From Alcaligenes faecalis (GTDB lineage Bacteria > Pseudomonadota > Gammaproteobacteria > Burkholderiales > Burkholderiaceae_B), in the NCBI RefSeq assembly GCF_041521385.1, contig NZ_CP168006.1, positions 3,977,648 through 4,041,647 of the forward strand: 64,000 nucleotides of DNA, given 5' to 3'. A program made the translations under genes and the position numbers. Below are positions 44,267 through 53,484 of the stretch, piece after piece. How positions within the stretch are numbered: position 1 is the first letter of the stretch; each line of letters begins with the position of its first letter. The notes under the pieces were generated by a model, which was not told the origin of the DNA, did no database searches, and saw only the letters and a list, made by a program, of their open reading frames with translations.

Positions 44267-45055
44267 CTACAGCTCCGCAGGTTCTCCACGCAAGAAGGCC
44301 TGAGCCCGCTGCGCCATGATGGCTTCACGGCGAACAAAATCCGCCACGAACTCGTTTACGGGGTGGTGGTGCAGGCGGTAAGGAGTGTCCCATTGAACAA
44401 TCTTGCCAGCTTGCATCACACCAATACGATCGGCAATCGCAAACGCTTCAGCCTGATTATGCGTGACTAGAATCGCCGTCATACCTGCGCCTTTCAGAAT
44501 GTCGCGTACCTCGAAGGCAAGGCGTTCGCGGGTGTCCACATCCAGATTGGAAAAGGGCTCATCGAGCAACAACAGAGAAGGTTTAGAAGCCAAGGCTCGA
44601 GCCAAAGCCACGCGCTGCTGCTGGCCACCCGATAATTCATGGGGATAGCGTTGCGCCAAACGGGCCAAATCCACCAGCTCCAGCATTTCCAGAACGCGGG
44701 CCTGACGCTGGGCTTTATCCCATTTACGCAAACCGAAGGCCACATTCTTCTCTACTGTCAGGTGAGGAAAGAGGGCGTAGTCCTGGAACATCATGCCCAC
44801 ATGGCGATCTTCCGGCGGTACTTGCTGAGACACAGCCGACAAGACACGGCCATTCAATAAGATATGTCCGGCCCGCAAGGGCTCGAAACCGGCAATCGCC
44901 CGCAAGACCGTCGTTTTTCCACAGCCCGATGCCCCTAGCAAACAGCCAATCTCCCCTTGGGGTAGATGCAGGCTGAGCTGATCAACGACTGGCCGAAAGC
45001 CTTCAGATGTTTCATAGGACAGGGTAACTGCCTGCAAATCCAGAAAATCATTCAT
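44267..45055 (-). CDS. fbpC: Ferric iron ABC transporter ATP-binding protein FbpC
   Basis: The 262-residue ABC ATPase has Walker [10 protein letters not shown], signature LSGGQQQR and Walker B LLLLDEP, with a switch His in ILVTHN. It powers the FbpB permease. It lacks the C-terminal regulatory beta-barrel of the usual 350-residue FbpC, ending soon after the nucleotide-binding domain. It overlaps fbpB by four bases (ATGA). Assignment to iron rests on FbpA and FbpB. Confidence 0.88.
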   Translation of the reverse strand: MNDFLDLQAVTLSYETSEGFRPVVDQLSLHLPQGEIGCLLGASGCGKTTVLRAIAGFEPLRAGHILLNGRVLSAVSQQVPPEDRHVGMMFQDYALFPHLTVEKNVAFGLRKWDKAQRQARVLEMLELVDLARLAQRYPHELSGGQQQRVALARALASKPSLLLLDEPFSNLDVDTRERLAFEVRDILKGAGMTAILVTHNQAEAFAIADRIGVMQAGKIVQWDTPYRLHHHPVNEFVADFVRREAIMAQRAQAFLRGEPAEL

Positions 45056-46716
45056 GATGTGCGGGGGCCAGTGGCCATTAATTGAGTACGCGCCAATAAA
45101 ATAACGGGGATCAAACCAGCCACAACAATGGCCAAGGCGGCAACCGCGCCTTCCTCATACGTCCCACGAGCCGCTTCCGCATACAGCCACGTTGCCAAAG
45201 TCTCGAAATTCATCGGGCGCAGCAACAAGGTCGCAGGCAGCTCTTTCATGGCATCCACAAAAATAAGCAGGGCAGCAGCCCCCATGGCGGGCCGCAGCAA
45301 GGGCAGGTGTACGCGTTTGAGCGTGCCAGCCGGGGTTTCGCCCAATAAACGGGAAGCTTGCTCCAAAGAAGCAGGGATACGAGCCAGACCCGCTTCAATA
45401 CCACCAATCGAGATCGCCAGAAAACGCAGGGTGTAGGCCAGGACCAAGGCCAGCGTGGAACCCATCAGCAACAAACCCGTTGCCGAAACACCAAACCAGG
45501 ACATGACGTGATTGTAGAAAGAGTCGAACATGACTAAAGGCGTCAACAGCCCAATTGCCAGCACCGTCCCCGGAATGGCATACCCAAGACTGCTGATACC
45601 GGCCAGAAAACGGGGCAGACGCGGCTTGCGCCCCGAACGTACGGCACGAGCTGCCCAGGCGACGATCAGACCACAGATCAAGGTCGTCAGGGTTGCCAGA
45701 GCAGCGATATACAAGGTGTTCCAGGCGCTGCTCAGCAATTGGGCTGACACGCCACCAGCCAAGCTTACATGCTTGATCGTCTCATTTAACAAATACAAGG
45801 ATGGGGCGATAAAGCCGACCAGTACAGGGGCCACACCCAAAGCAATGGCAATACAGGCAGCTGAGCCTTTCAGCCGCGTAGGCCGAATCGGTTCAGAGCG
45901 TTGATTACTGGAATAGGCTTGGCGGCGACGACCATAACGCTCAATGCTGATTAACGCTGCCACCAAACAGAGCATGGAAACGGCAATTTGCGCCGCACCG
46001 GCTAAATCCGAGCGCGTCACCCACGTGGTGTAAATAGACACGGTCAGGGTCTGCACGCCCAGAAACTCGGAAGCACCAATATCGTTCAAGGTTTCCAGCA
46101 AAGCCAGGCTGACACCGACCGCAATGGCAGGGCGAGCCATGGGCAAGACAACACGGAAAAACACACTGCGACCTGATTCCCCCATAATGCGGGCCGCCTC
46201 CAACAGGCTGGCCGATTGCGTGGCGAACATGGCGCGCGTGCTCAGATAGACGTAGGGGTAGAGCACCGAGCCCAACAAGAAAATCGCGCCACTCAAAGAA
46301 CGCAGATCCGGCAAACGAAATTCGCGTGGGCTGCTATAGCCCAACACATAGCGAATGGCAGACTGAATCGGGCCAATCGGATGCAGCAAATCCAAATAGG
46401 CAAAGGCCACGATATAAGTTGGAACAGCCAGTGGCAACAACAAAGCCCATTGCAAGATTCGTCGTCCGGGAAACTCGTAGGCGGTAATCAGCCAGGCTGA
46501 ACCAACTCCCAGACAGCTCACGACCACGCCTACCCCCAGGAGCAGCAGCAAGGTATTGCTCATGGCGTGGGGCAGAACAAACTGGAACAGATGCGACCAG
46601 TGCTCGGTCGAGCCGCCCAAGGCGTGAGTCAACAAGGTAATGACAGGCGCAGCCACGATCAGGGCAATCACAGCAGCGGCCAAAGACCAAGGGGGCAGAC
46701 AACGAAAAAAGGGCAT
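45052..46716 (-). CDS. fbpB: Ferric iron ABC transporter permease FbpB
   Basis: The 554-residue inner-membrane protein is a fused two-domain permease with about 12 helices. Each half has an EAA-type loop for the ATPase: EAARIMGESGRSVFFRVVLP in the first and EQASRLLGETPAGTLKRVHLP in the second. This fused arrangement is usual for FbpB/SfuB. It lies between fbpA and fbpC on the minus strand. Confidence 0.93.
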   Translation of the reverse strand: MPFFRCLPPWSLAAAVIALIVAAPVITLLTHALGGSTEHWSHLFQFVLPHAMSNTLLLLLGVGVVVSCLGVGSAWLITAYEFPGRRILQWALLLPLAVPTYIVAFAYLDLLHPIGPIQSAIRYVLGYSSPREFRLPDLRSLSGAIFLLGSVLYPYVYLSTRAMFATQSASLLEAARIMGESGRSVFFRVVLPMARPAIAVGVSLALLETLNDIGASEFLGVQTLTVSIYTTWVTRSDLAGAAQIAVSMLCLVAALISIERYGRRRQAYSSNQRSEPIRPTRLKGSAACIAIALGVAPVLVGFIAPSLYLLNETIKHVSLAGGVSAQLLSSAWNTLYIAALATLTTLICGLIVAWAARAVRSGRKPRLPRFLAGISSLGYAIPGTVLAIGLLTPLVMFDSFYNHVMSWFGVSATGLLLMGSTLALVLAYTLRFLAISIGGIEAGLARIPASLEQASRLLGETPAGTLKRVHLPLLRPAMGAAALLIFVDAMKELPATLLLRPMNFETLATWLYAEAARGTYEEGAVAALAIVVAGLIPVILLARTQLMATGPRTS

Positions 46717-46810
46717 TATGAAAGGCTAGGTATTACAGGCGCTTGAATGCGCGACGACCGCCGCTCTGATTTCTCAAAGCTGGCGGTCGTAGAAAAAGAG
46801 TAGGGCGATT

Positions 46811-47854
46811 TTAGTTGTCGAAGCCAACTTTATCTACCAACTCGCTGGCTTGCTTGCGATGTTTGGCGATTTCAGTCAGTGGCAAAGGATCAATCGTCAT
46901 GGGGCCGAAGCTGGCAACAACGGGATCCAGCTCAACACCGGCGCGTACGGGGTATTCGTAGTTGGCCTTGGCGTACAAGCTTTGGGCTTTTTCAGAAACC
47001 AGGTACTCCAGCAGTTTGACGGCGTTATCTTTATTAGGGGAGTGCTTGGCCACAGCAGCACCGGAGATATTCACGTGTGTGCCACCGCCCTTGGTGTCGG
47101 CAAAAGTAGGACGCACCACATTGATGGCTTCACCCCATTTGTAAGCATCGCTGCCGGGTTCGGCGTTCTTCATGCGACCCACGTAGTAAGCATTCGCGAT
47201 ACCAACATCACAAATACCGCCCAAAATATCGCGGGCGACATCGCGGTCACCGCCGGCTGCCTTGCGGCCCAGATTGTCTTTCACGCCACGCAGCCACTGT
47301 TCGGTCGCTTCCGCGCCGTTATGGGCAATCATGGCAGCAACCAAGGCCGTATTGTAGGGATGCTGGCCGGAGCGGATGCAGACTTTGCCTTTCCATTTTG
47401 GATCGGCAAAATCTTCGTAGTGAATGCTTTTTACATCCACATCCTTGGCTACATACGCCACACGATCACGCAGGGACAGGGAATACCACTGCTTGTCTGC
47501 GCCACGCAGATTGGCTGGAATTGCACTTTCCAAGGCGGCGGACTCGACAGGTTGAGTAATACCGGCTTGCACCAAATCCAGCAGATTACCGATATCTACA
47601 GTCATCAAAATATCGGCAGGAGACTTGTCGCCCTCTGTTTTCACGCGCTCGATCAAACCATCTTTCACAAACACGGTATTGACCTTCACACCCGTGTCCT
47701 TGCTGAAGGTTTCCAGCAAGGGGGTGATCAAGCCAGGCTCGCGTGTGGTGTAGAGGTTGACTTCGCCGGAAGCAAAAGCCGCCATCGACATAGTGCCCAT
47801 CACGGACAGAAGCAAGGCTTGGGTCAGGGCACGACTACGAAGAGTAAAGCGCAT
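46811..47854 (-). CDS. fbpA: Periplasmic ferric iron-binding protein FbpA
   Basis: FbpA binds free Fe(III) in the periplasm and delivers it to FbpBC. The 347-residue protein has a signal peptide (to about residue 29, AAFASG), then VNLYTTREPGLI, ADILMTVDIGNLLDL, and GIANAYYVGRM, which holds the adjacent tyrosines typical of iron coordination. The start at 47854 has GGAG eight bases upstream; a GTG three codons earlier is less likely. A Fur box lies about 55-75 bases upstream, as expected for iron repression. Confidence 0.94.
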   Translation of the reverse strand: MRFTLRSRALTQALLLSVMGTMSMAAFASGEVNLYTTREPGLITPLLETFSKDTGVKVNTVFVKDGLIERVKTEGDKSPADILMTVDIGNLLDLVQAGITQPVESAALESAIPANLRGADKQWYSLSLRDRVAYVAKDVDVKSIHYEDFADPKWKGKVCIRSGQHPYNTALVAAMIAHNGAEATEQWLRGVKDNLGRKAAGGDRDVARDILGGICDVGIANAYYVGRMKNAEPGSDAYKWGEAINVVRPTFADTKGGGTHVNISGAAVAKHSPNKDNAVKLLEYLVSEKAQSLYAKANYEYPVRAGVELDPVVASFGPMTIDPLPLTEIAKHRKQASELVDKVGFDN

Positions 47855-47910
47855 GATCAACACTCCAAAAACAGACGGAAATAACGTAAAAACCGATACG
47901 AAGCCGGAAA

Positions 47911-47930
47911 ATGTGAATGATTATCAAACG
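47911..47930 (-). promoter_or_regulatory. Fur box upstream of fbpABC
   Basis: On the minus strand TGATAATCATT matches the central 11 bases of the Fur consensus exactly; the flanks match poorly. It is about 60 bases before the fbpA ATG. The rest of the 309-base fbpA-fpr interval (47855-48163) shows nothing else that could be named. Confidence 0.65.
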
Positions 47931-48163
47931 TATGCAAAAACTAGGCAAGAGCTATTTGAAATGTAGGCCCATTCGCTGGCTGAAAATTGCCGTGTCATCC
48001 ACGCCCAAGCCGGGAAAAGCAGATCATGGAACTTAATGGTAAGTCCTGATTGCGATCAAATCGTATCAATGGATGAGCATGGATTTACCGAGGGAACTCG
48101 GTACAATGGACGAATATTTGCTTACTGATCCGGGCACGATTGCCCCTTTAGACGATACCTACC

Positions 48164-48940
48164 ATGGCAGCTTTCAATACCGAACACGTGCTCAGCGTCC
48201 ACCACTGGAATGACACCCTGTTCTCCTTTACCACCACTCGCGACGCCGCCCTTCGTTTTCATAATGGGCACTTTGTAATGATCGGTCTGGAAGTTGATGG
48301 CAAGCCGCTGATGCGTGCTTACAGTATCGCCAGCGCCAACTACGAAGAAAACCTGGAGTTTCTCAGTATCAAGGTGCAGGACGGTCCTTTAACCTCGCGC
48401 CTGCAACACTTGAAAGAGGGTGACACCATTCTGGTCAGCCGCAAACCCGTTGGGACCTTGGTGATTGACGACTTGCGCGCGGGCCGCAATCTGTTCCTGT
48501 TTGGAACCGGCACCGGTCTGGCCCCGTTCATGAGCATCATCAAGGACCCCGACACCTACGAGCGTTTTGAAAAAGTTGTCCTGGTTCACGGCGTGCGTTT
48601 CGTCAGTGAACTGGCGTACTCCGATTTCATCCAGAACGAATTGCCACAGAACGAATACTTTGGTGAAGTGGTACGCGAAAAACTGCTGTATTACCCCACC
48701 GTCACCCGTGAAGAATTCCGTCATACCGGCCGCATTACCGACTTGATCGAGACCGGCAAGCTGTGCGAAGACCTGGGTATTCCCCAGCTAGACCCCGCTC
48801 AGGATCGCGCCATGCTGTGCGGTAGCCCCGCCATGCTGACCGATATCAGCGCCATGCTCGACAAACGCGGTTTTGAAGTATCGCCCGGTGTGGGTCAACC
48901 CGGTGACTACGTGATTGAACGCGCCTTCGTGGAAAAATAA
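48164..48940 (+). CDS. fpr: Ferredoxin/flavodoxin-NADP(+) reductase
   Basis: Fpr moves electrons between NADPH and ferredoxin or flavodoxin and takes part in oxidative stress defence. The 258-residue protein has the FAD motif RAYSIAS, the NADP motif GTGTGLAPF and the C-terminal IERAFVEK, marking the bacterial FprA class. No strong ribosome site is seen before the ATG at 48164, but residues from there fit the family. Neighbours are fbpA (divergent) and ridA. Confidence 0.92.
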   Translation: MAAFNTEHVLSVHHWNDTLFSFTTTRDAALRFHNGHFVMIGLEVDGKPLMRAYSIASANYEENLEFLSIKVQDGPLTSRLQHLKEGDTILVSRKPVGTLVIDDLRAGRNLFLFGTGTGLAPFMSIIKDPDTYERFEKVVLVHGVRFVSELAYSDFIQNELPQNEYFGEVVREKLLYYPTVTREEFRHTGRITDLIETGKLCEDLGIPQLDPAQDRAMLCGSPAMLTDISAMLDKRGFEVSPGVGQPGDYVIERAFVEK

Positions 48941-49013
48941 TCACGCCAAGATCTGTTAATTTTAGCTATAGGCGCTTAAACTCTGATAGTACAACACTCA
49001 TCAGAGGTTTCTT

Positions 49014-49400
49014 ATGACTAAGCAAGTTGTCTTCACCGATGCCGCTCCGGCAGCTGTAGGCCCATACTCTCAGGCCATTATCGCTTCGGGCGGCAAGACA
49101 GTATTTCTGTCTGGCCAAATCGGTCTGGAGCCTGCCACAGGCGAACTGGTATCTGAAAATTTTGAAGGTCAGGTACGCCAGGCATTTGCCAACCTGGAAG
49201 CTGTGGTCAAAGAAGCTGGCGCCAATCTTGGCGATATCGTCAAACTGACCTTGTTTTTGACAGATCTGTCCCGTTTTGCCAGCGCCAATGCCATCATGGC
49301 CGAACTGATTCCCCAGCCTTTCCCCGCACGCTCCACCATCGGTGTGGCCAGCTTGCCCAAAGGCGCTCAGTTCGAGGTCGAGGCCATCCTCAATTTCTAA
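49014..49400 (+). CDS. ridA: RidA-family enamine/imine deaminase
   Basis: RidA hydrolyses reactive 2-aminoacrylate and related imines made by PLP enzymes, protecting the cell. The 128-residue protein has GPYSQAI, the active-site Arg106 in PARSTIGV (equivalent to E. coli Arg105) and a closing EVEAIL. A CAGAGG site precedes the ATG. It is 12 bases upstream of recG. Confidence 0.94.
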   Translation: MTKQVVFTDAAPAAVGPYSQAIIASGGKTVFLSGQIGLEPATGELVSENFEGQVRQAFANLEAVVKEAGANLGDIVKLTLFLTDLSRFASANAIMAELIPQPFPARSTIGVASLPKGAQFEVEAILNF

Positions 49401-49412
49401 AGACGTATTGCC

Positions 49413-51494
49413 ATGACCGCAGGTCGGCCTGCGCCTCAGGCCAAACGGGCTGCGCCACGCAAAGCACTCAGCCTGGATCAGAAGTTTGAAAAGCTCGGAC
49501 TACGAGAGCCTGCCGACTTCGTGGTCCATCTTCCTTTGCGCTACGAGGACGAGACCAAAGTCGAGCCCATCGCCCATCTCTACCCTGGCAAGGTGGCGCA
49601 AATTGAAGGACACATCCTGAGCACGGATGTCCAGGCTCGTCCCCGCGCGCAGTTGCATGCACGTATAGCCGATGACAGTGGCGAGCTGGCTTTGCGCTGG
49701 CTGCACTTTTACCCCAGTCAACTCAAACAGCTACAAGGAAATTTGCCGCTGCGAGTACGCGGCGAAGTGCGCCAGGGCTTCCATGGCCTGGAAATGGTGC
49801 ATCCCAAAGTCACCAAAGCCGGCCAGCCCCTGGCCCGTGCTTTGACCCCTGTTTACCCCACTACCGATGGCCTGAGCCAAGTACAGCTACGCAAAGCCAT
49901 TGCCGATGCGCTCAATCACGCAGACCTGCGCGATACCCTGCCAGAAGAGGTCCGCCGCGAATACAGCCTGATGCCTTTTAACGAGGCCATCCGGCTTTTA
50001 CATTACCCGCCACCAGAACTCAGCTACGACGATTTGTTCGAACATGGCCATCCGGCCTGGAGCCGCATCAAGTTTGATGAATTACTGGCTCAGCAATTGT
50101 CCTTGGCGCAAGCTCGTGCTGCCCGTCAGGCTCAACGCGCCAAACCTATGCGCGCAGGTAACAGTGATCTGGCCAAAGCCTTGCTGGCCTCTTTGCCCTT
50201 CCAGCTAACGACGGCTCAAAAACGCTGCGTCAAGGAAATCAGTGCGGACATGAAACGCGCTTACCCGATGCACCGCTTGTTGCAGGGTGACGTAGGCAGC
50301 GGCAAAACCATTGTGTCGGCCATTGCTGCCGTACAAGCGATTGCTAGTGGGTTTCAAGTGGCCCTGATGGCACCCACTGAAATTCTGGCCGAGCAGCACT
50401 ATCTGAAAATGCGCGCCTGGCTGGAGCCCTTAGGCGTCGAGCTGGCCTGGTTAAGCGGCAGTTTGGGCGTCAAAGCCAAACGTCTGGCTTATGAAGCCAT
50501 TAGCTCCGGGCAAGCCAAACTGGCCATCGGCACCCAGGCCCTGATTCAGGACAATGTGCAGTTCCAGCAGTTGGGGCTGGTGATTCTGGATGAACAACAC
50601 CGCTTTGGTGTTGGCCAGCGTCTGGAACTGAACCGCAAAGGCGATGCGCAAGACAAGAAAGGCCAGGCCTACTTGCCACACCAACTGAACATGAGTGCCA
50701 CGCCCATCCCGCGCACCCTGGCCATGGCTTTTTTTGCAGACCTGGATGTGTCGGCGATTGATGAACTGCCACCGGGCCGCAGCCCCATCATTACGAAGCT
50801 GGCTGCCGATAATCGTCGTGATGAAATCATGGCGCGCGTACGTGCCGAAGTTGCCCAAGGTAGACAAGCCTATTGGGTTTGCCCCTTGGTCGAAGAGAGC
50901 GAAGCGTTGCAATTGCAGACTGCTGTTGACACCCATGCGGCTCTGGAAAAGGCCTTGGCCCCCTTGCGAGTAGGTCTGATTCATGGCCGTTTGACCTCCA
51001 CGGAAAAAGCCGAAGTCATGGATGCGTTTCGCAACGGCAATCTGGACGTATTGGTCGCCACAACCGTCATCGAAGTGGGCGTCGACGTGCCCAACGCTTC
51101 CTTGATGATTATCGAACATGCCGAACGCTTTGGTCTGGCCCAATTGCATCAGTTGCGCGGCCGGGTAGGGCGCGGGCAGATTCAGTCTGTCTGTGTCTTG
51201 CTGTATCAAGCTCCACTGTCCGCTATTGCCCGCCTGCGTTTGCGCGCCATGTACGAAACCACCGATGGCTTTGAAATTGCCCGCCGCGACCTGGAACAGC
51301 GAGGTCCGGGCGAGTTCATGGGCATGCGCCAATCCGGACAGGCAGGCTTGCGCTTTGCCAGCCTGGAGTCCGATGAGGATTTGATCGAGCAGGCCCAAAC
51401 ATTGGCCAGCACCTTTCGCCGTGATTATCCAGACCACGCTCACCACCATTTACTGCGCTGGATGAAGGGCCGGGAAGAATTACTCCGTAGTTAA
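49413..51494 (+). CDS. recG: ATP-dependent DNA helicase RecG
   Basis: RecG remodels stalled replication forks and Holliday junctions. The 693-residue protein has an N-terminal wedge/OB domain (about residues 55-150) and a superfamily 2 helicase core with Walker A LQGDVGSGKT, the DEQH box, ATPIPRTLAM and motif VI QLRGRVGRG, followed by the RecG C-terminal RDLEQRGPGEFMGMRQSG. It follows ridA at 12 bases and precedes oxyR, a common betaproteobacterial order. Confidence 0.95.
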   Translation: MTAGRPAPQAKRAAPRKALSLDQKFEKLGLREPADFVVHLPLRYEDETKVEPIAHLYPGKVAQIEGHILSTDVQARPRAQLHARIADDSGELALRWLHFYPSQLKQLQGNLPLRVRGEVRQGFHGLEMVHPKVTKAGQPLARALTPVYPTTDGLSQVQLRKAIADALNHADLRDTLPEEVRREYSLMPFNEAIRLLHYPPPELSYDDLFEHGHPAWSRIKFDELLAQQLSLAQARAARQAQRAKPMRAGNSDLAKALLASLPFQLTTAQKRCVKEISADMKRAYPMHRLLQGDVGSGKTIVSAIAAVQAIASGFQVALMAPTEILAEQHYLKMRAWLEPLGVELAWLSGSLGVKAKRLAYEAISSGQAKLAIGTQALIQDNVQFQQLGLVILDEQHRFGVGQRLELNRKGDAQDKKGQAYLPHQLNMSATPIPRTLAMAFFADLDVSAIDELPPGRSPIITKLAADNRRDEIMARVRAEVAQGRQAYWVCPLVEESEALQLQTAVDTHAALEKALAPLRVGLIHGRLTSTEKAEVMDAFRNGNLDVLVATTVIEVGVDVPNASLMIIEHAERFGLAQLHQLRGRVGRGQIQSVCVLLYQAPLSAIARLRLRAMYETTDGFEIARRDLEQRGPGEFMGMRQSGQAGLRFASLESDEDLIEQAQTLASTFRRDYPDHAHHHLLRWMKGREELLRS

Positions 51495-51531
51495 CCCAAG
51501 GTCTTAATGCTGTTTTGCACAAGGAATTGTC

Positions 51532-52497
51532 ATGACATTGACCGAGCTGAAGTACATCGTTGCCGTAGCACGCGAGCGTCATTTTGGACGTGCTGCCGAA
51601 GCCTGCTTTGTGAGCCAACCGACTCTGTCGGTCGCCATCAAGAAGTTGGAAGACGAGTTAGGCGTGGTCATCTTCGAGCGTGGCGGGCCCGAAGTGGCTA
51701 TTACCCCCATTGGGCTGCGCATTGTCACCCAGGCCCAGAAAGTGCTGGAAGAGGGGGCTAACCTGCGCGAGATCGCCCGCCAGGGTCATGACCCTTTGGC
51801 GGGTCCCTTGCGCGTTGGCATTATTTACACGGTAGCACCGTACCTGCTACCGAAGCTCGTTCCCAAACAGATCGAGCTGACTCCACAAATGCCACTTTTA
51901 TTGCAAGAGAACTTTACCGTGCGCCTGCTGGAATTGCTGCGTCAAGGTGAGATTGATTGCGCCATTGTGGCCCTGCCTTTGCCAGAAACCGGCCTGGTCA
52001 TCCGCGAGCTGTACGATGAACCGTTCGTGGTGGCCATGCCCCATGAGCACGCCTGGGCCAAGCGCAAGGAAATCGATCCTGAACAACTGAAAGACCAAAC
52101 CATGCTGCTGCTCGGTGCTGGCCATTGTTTCCGTGATCAGGTGCTGGATGTGTGTCCGGAACTGTCCCGGTTTTCTGCATCCAGTGAAGGCATACAGCGC
52201 ACCTTTGAAGGCTCCTCGTTAGAAACCATCCGACATATGGTTGCCACCGGCATCGGTCTGACCGTCCTGCCCGCAAGCTCCTTAAGTGCCCCCGGCCAGG
52301 CCAACGAGCTGCTGGCTTATGTTCCTTTCAAAAAACCCATTCCAGATCGTCGTATTGCCTTGGTCTGGCGCAAAAGTTTTCCACGCACCTCGGCCATTGA
52401 TGCCTTGACCCGTGGGATTATGGAAAGCGGCTTGGGTGGGGTCAACTACTTAAAAGTCGAATACAACAGCAATTTCCCGTATCCTGAACTAGCGTAA
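51532..52497 (+). CDS. oxyR: Hydrogen peroxide-sensing regulator OxyR
   Basis: OxyR is a LysR-type activator switched on when peroxide forms a Cys199-Cys208 disulfide. Both cysteines are present at exactly these positions in GHCFRDQVLDVC. The 321-residue protein has a normal LysR helix-turn-helix at the N-terminus (AAEACFVSQPTLSVAIKKLE). The ATG follows an AAGGAA site. The next gene is a Dps-type protein, a classic OxyR target. Confidence 0.96.
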   Translation: MTLTELKYIVAVARERHFGRAAEACFVSQPTLSVAIKKLEDELGVVIFERGGPEVAITPIGLRIVTQAQKVLEEGANLREIARQGHDPLAGPLRVGIIYTVAPYLLPKLVPKQIELTPQMPLLLQENFTVRLLELLRQGEIDCAIVALPLPETGLVIRELYDEPFVVAMPHEHAWAKRKEIDPEQLKDQTMLLLGAGHCFRDQVLDVCPELSRFSASSEGIQRTFEGSSLETIRHMVATGIGLTVLPASSLSAPGQANELLAYVPFKKPIPDRRIALVWRKSFPRTSAIDALTRGIMESGLGGVNYLKVEYNSNFPYPELA

Positions 52498-52566
52498 ATC
52501 GCATCATTACTGCGTGTTATTCTGCTTCAGTACTAATTTAGTCCTCTGTTTAAACAGGAGTCCACT

Positions 52567-53328
52567 ATGGCAAAAGCCGTGAAAGCAGTGAGTAAAACCA
52601 CCAAGGTCAACAAGGCCGAAGAGGCCCCGAACACTGATACCAAGGTCGCAGTTGCAGCCAATGTCAAGGCTGAACCAAAACCGGCAGCCGCCAAGGCTCC
52701 CGCCAAAAAGGTGACCGCTAAAAAGGCCGTCACCAAAAAACCGGCCACCGCAGCCAAAGCTCCCGCCAAACCGGCTGCTAAACCTGCTGCCAAGCCTGCC
52801 GCTGCCCGCAAGACGGCCGCATCCAAACCCGCTGCTCCTGTCAGTGCCACCAGCAACGCACTGAAGATTGATATCGGTATTTCGACGGCAGACCGCGCTG
52901 CAGTTGTCAAAGAGCTATCCAAGGTACTGGCTGACTCCTACACTGTGTACCTGATGACGCACAACTTCCATTGGAACGTCACCGGCCCCATGTTCAAGAC
53001 ATTGCATGAGCTGTTCATGACGCAGTACACCGAACTGTGGCAAGCCCTGGATGACATTGCCGAGCGTATCCGCGCCCTGGGTCACTACGCCCCAGGTACC
53101 TACGCCGAATTCCAGAAGCTGTCCTCCATCACCCAACCGACCTCCGTACCAAACGCCACCACGATGATCGAACTGCTGGTCAAAGGTAACGAGGCCTTGG
53201 CTCGCACTGCTCGCGCCGCATTTGATCGTGCTGACTCGGCCGACGACCAGCCTACGGCTGACCTGTTGACCCAGCGTCTGGACGTACACGAGAAAAATGC
53301 ATGGATGCTGCGTAGCTTGCTGCAGTAA
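52567..53328 (+). CDS. dps: Dps-family ferritin with a histone-H1-like N-terminal tail
   Basis: Dps proteins oxidise and store iron and coat DNA during starvation and peroxide stress. Residues about 97-253 form the Dps domain, with ferroxidase residues His135 (FHWNV), His147, Asp162 and Glu166 (DDIAERIRALG). Residues 1-95 are Ala/Lys/Pro-rich with repeated AAKPA and AKK units, like bacterial histone-H1-type proteins, and should bind DNA strongly. The length (253) is well above a normal Dps (about 160). A strong AGGAG site precedes the ATG. It follows oxyR by 69 bases on the same strand and is probably under OxyR control; no clear OxyR site was seen. Confidence 0.9.
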   Translation: MAKAVKAVSKTTKVNKAEEAPNTDTKVAVAANVKAEPKPAAAKAPAKKVTAKKAVTKKPATAAKAPAKPAAKPAAKPAAARKTAASKPAAPVSATSNALKIDIGISTADRAAVVKELSKVLADSYTVYLMTHNFHWNVTGPMFKTLHELFMTQYTELWQALDDIAERIRALGHYAPGTYAEFQKLSSITQPTSVPNATTMIELLVKGNEALARTARAAFDRADSADDQPTADLLTQRLDVHEKNAWMLRSLLQ

Positions 53329-53361
53329 TTCCGGCTTTATCGCCCTCAGATAGCGATAAAA

Positions 53362-53392
53362 AAGGGCCACCAAACGGTGGCCCTTCTTGTTC
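53362..53392 (+). terminator. Rho-independent terminator of dps
   Basis: A 10-bp stem AAGGGCCACC/GGTGGCCCTT with a 4-base loop is followed by CTTGTT, a weak T-tract. Confidence 0.75.
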
Positions 53393-53484
53393 CTCTTATA
53401 GAAAACCCTGAATTAAGCCCCAAGGCAGGCATAAAGCCCTGTTATCGGTGTATGCTTTCCTGCATATTCACGGAGGTGTTTTCT

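Noticed and set aside
46850..47884. Plus-strand open frame opposite fbpA
   Set aside because: Complement of a strongly supported gene; composition is that of an antisense shadow.
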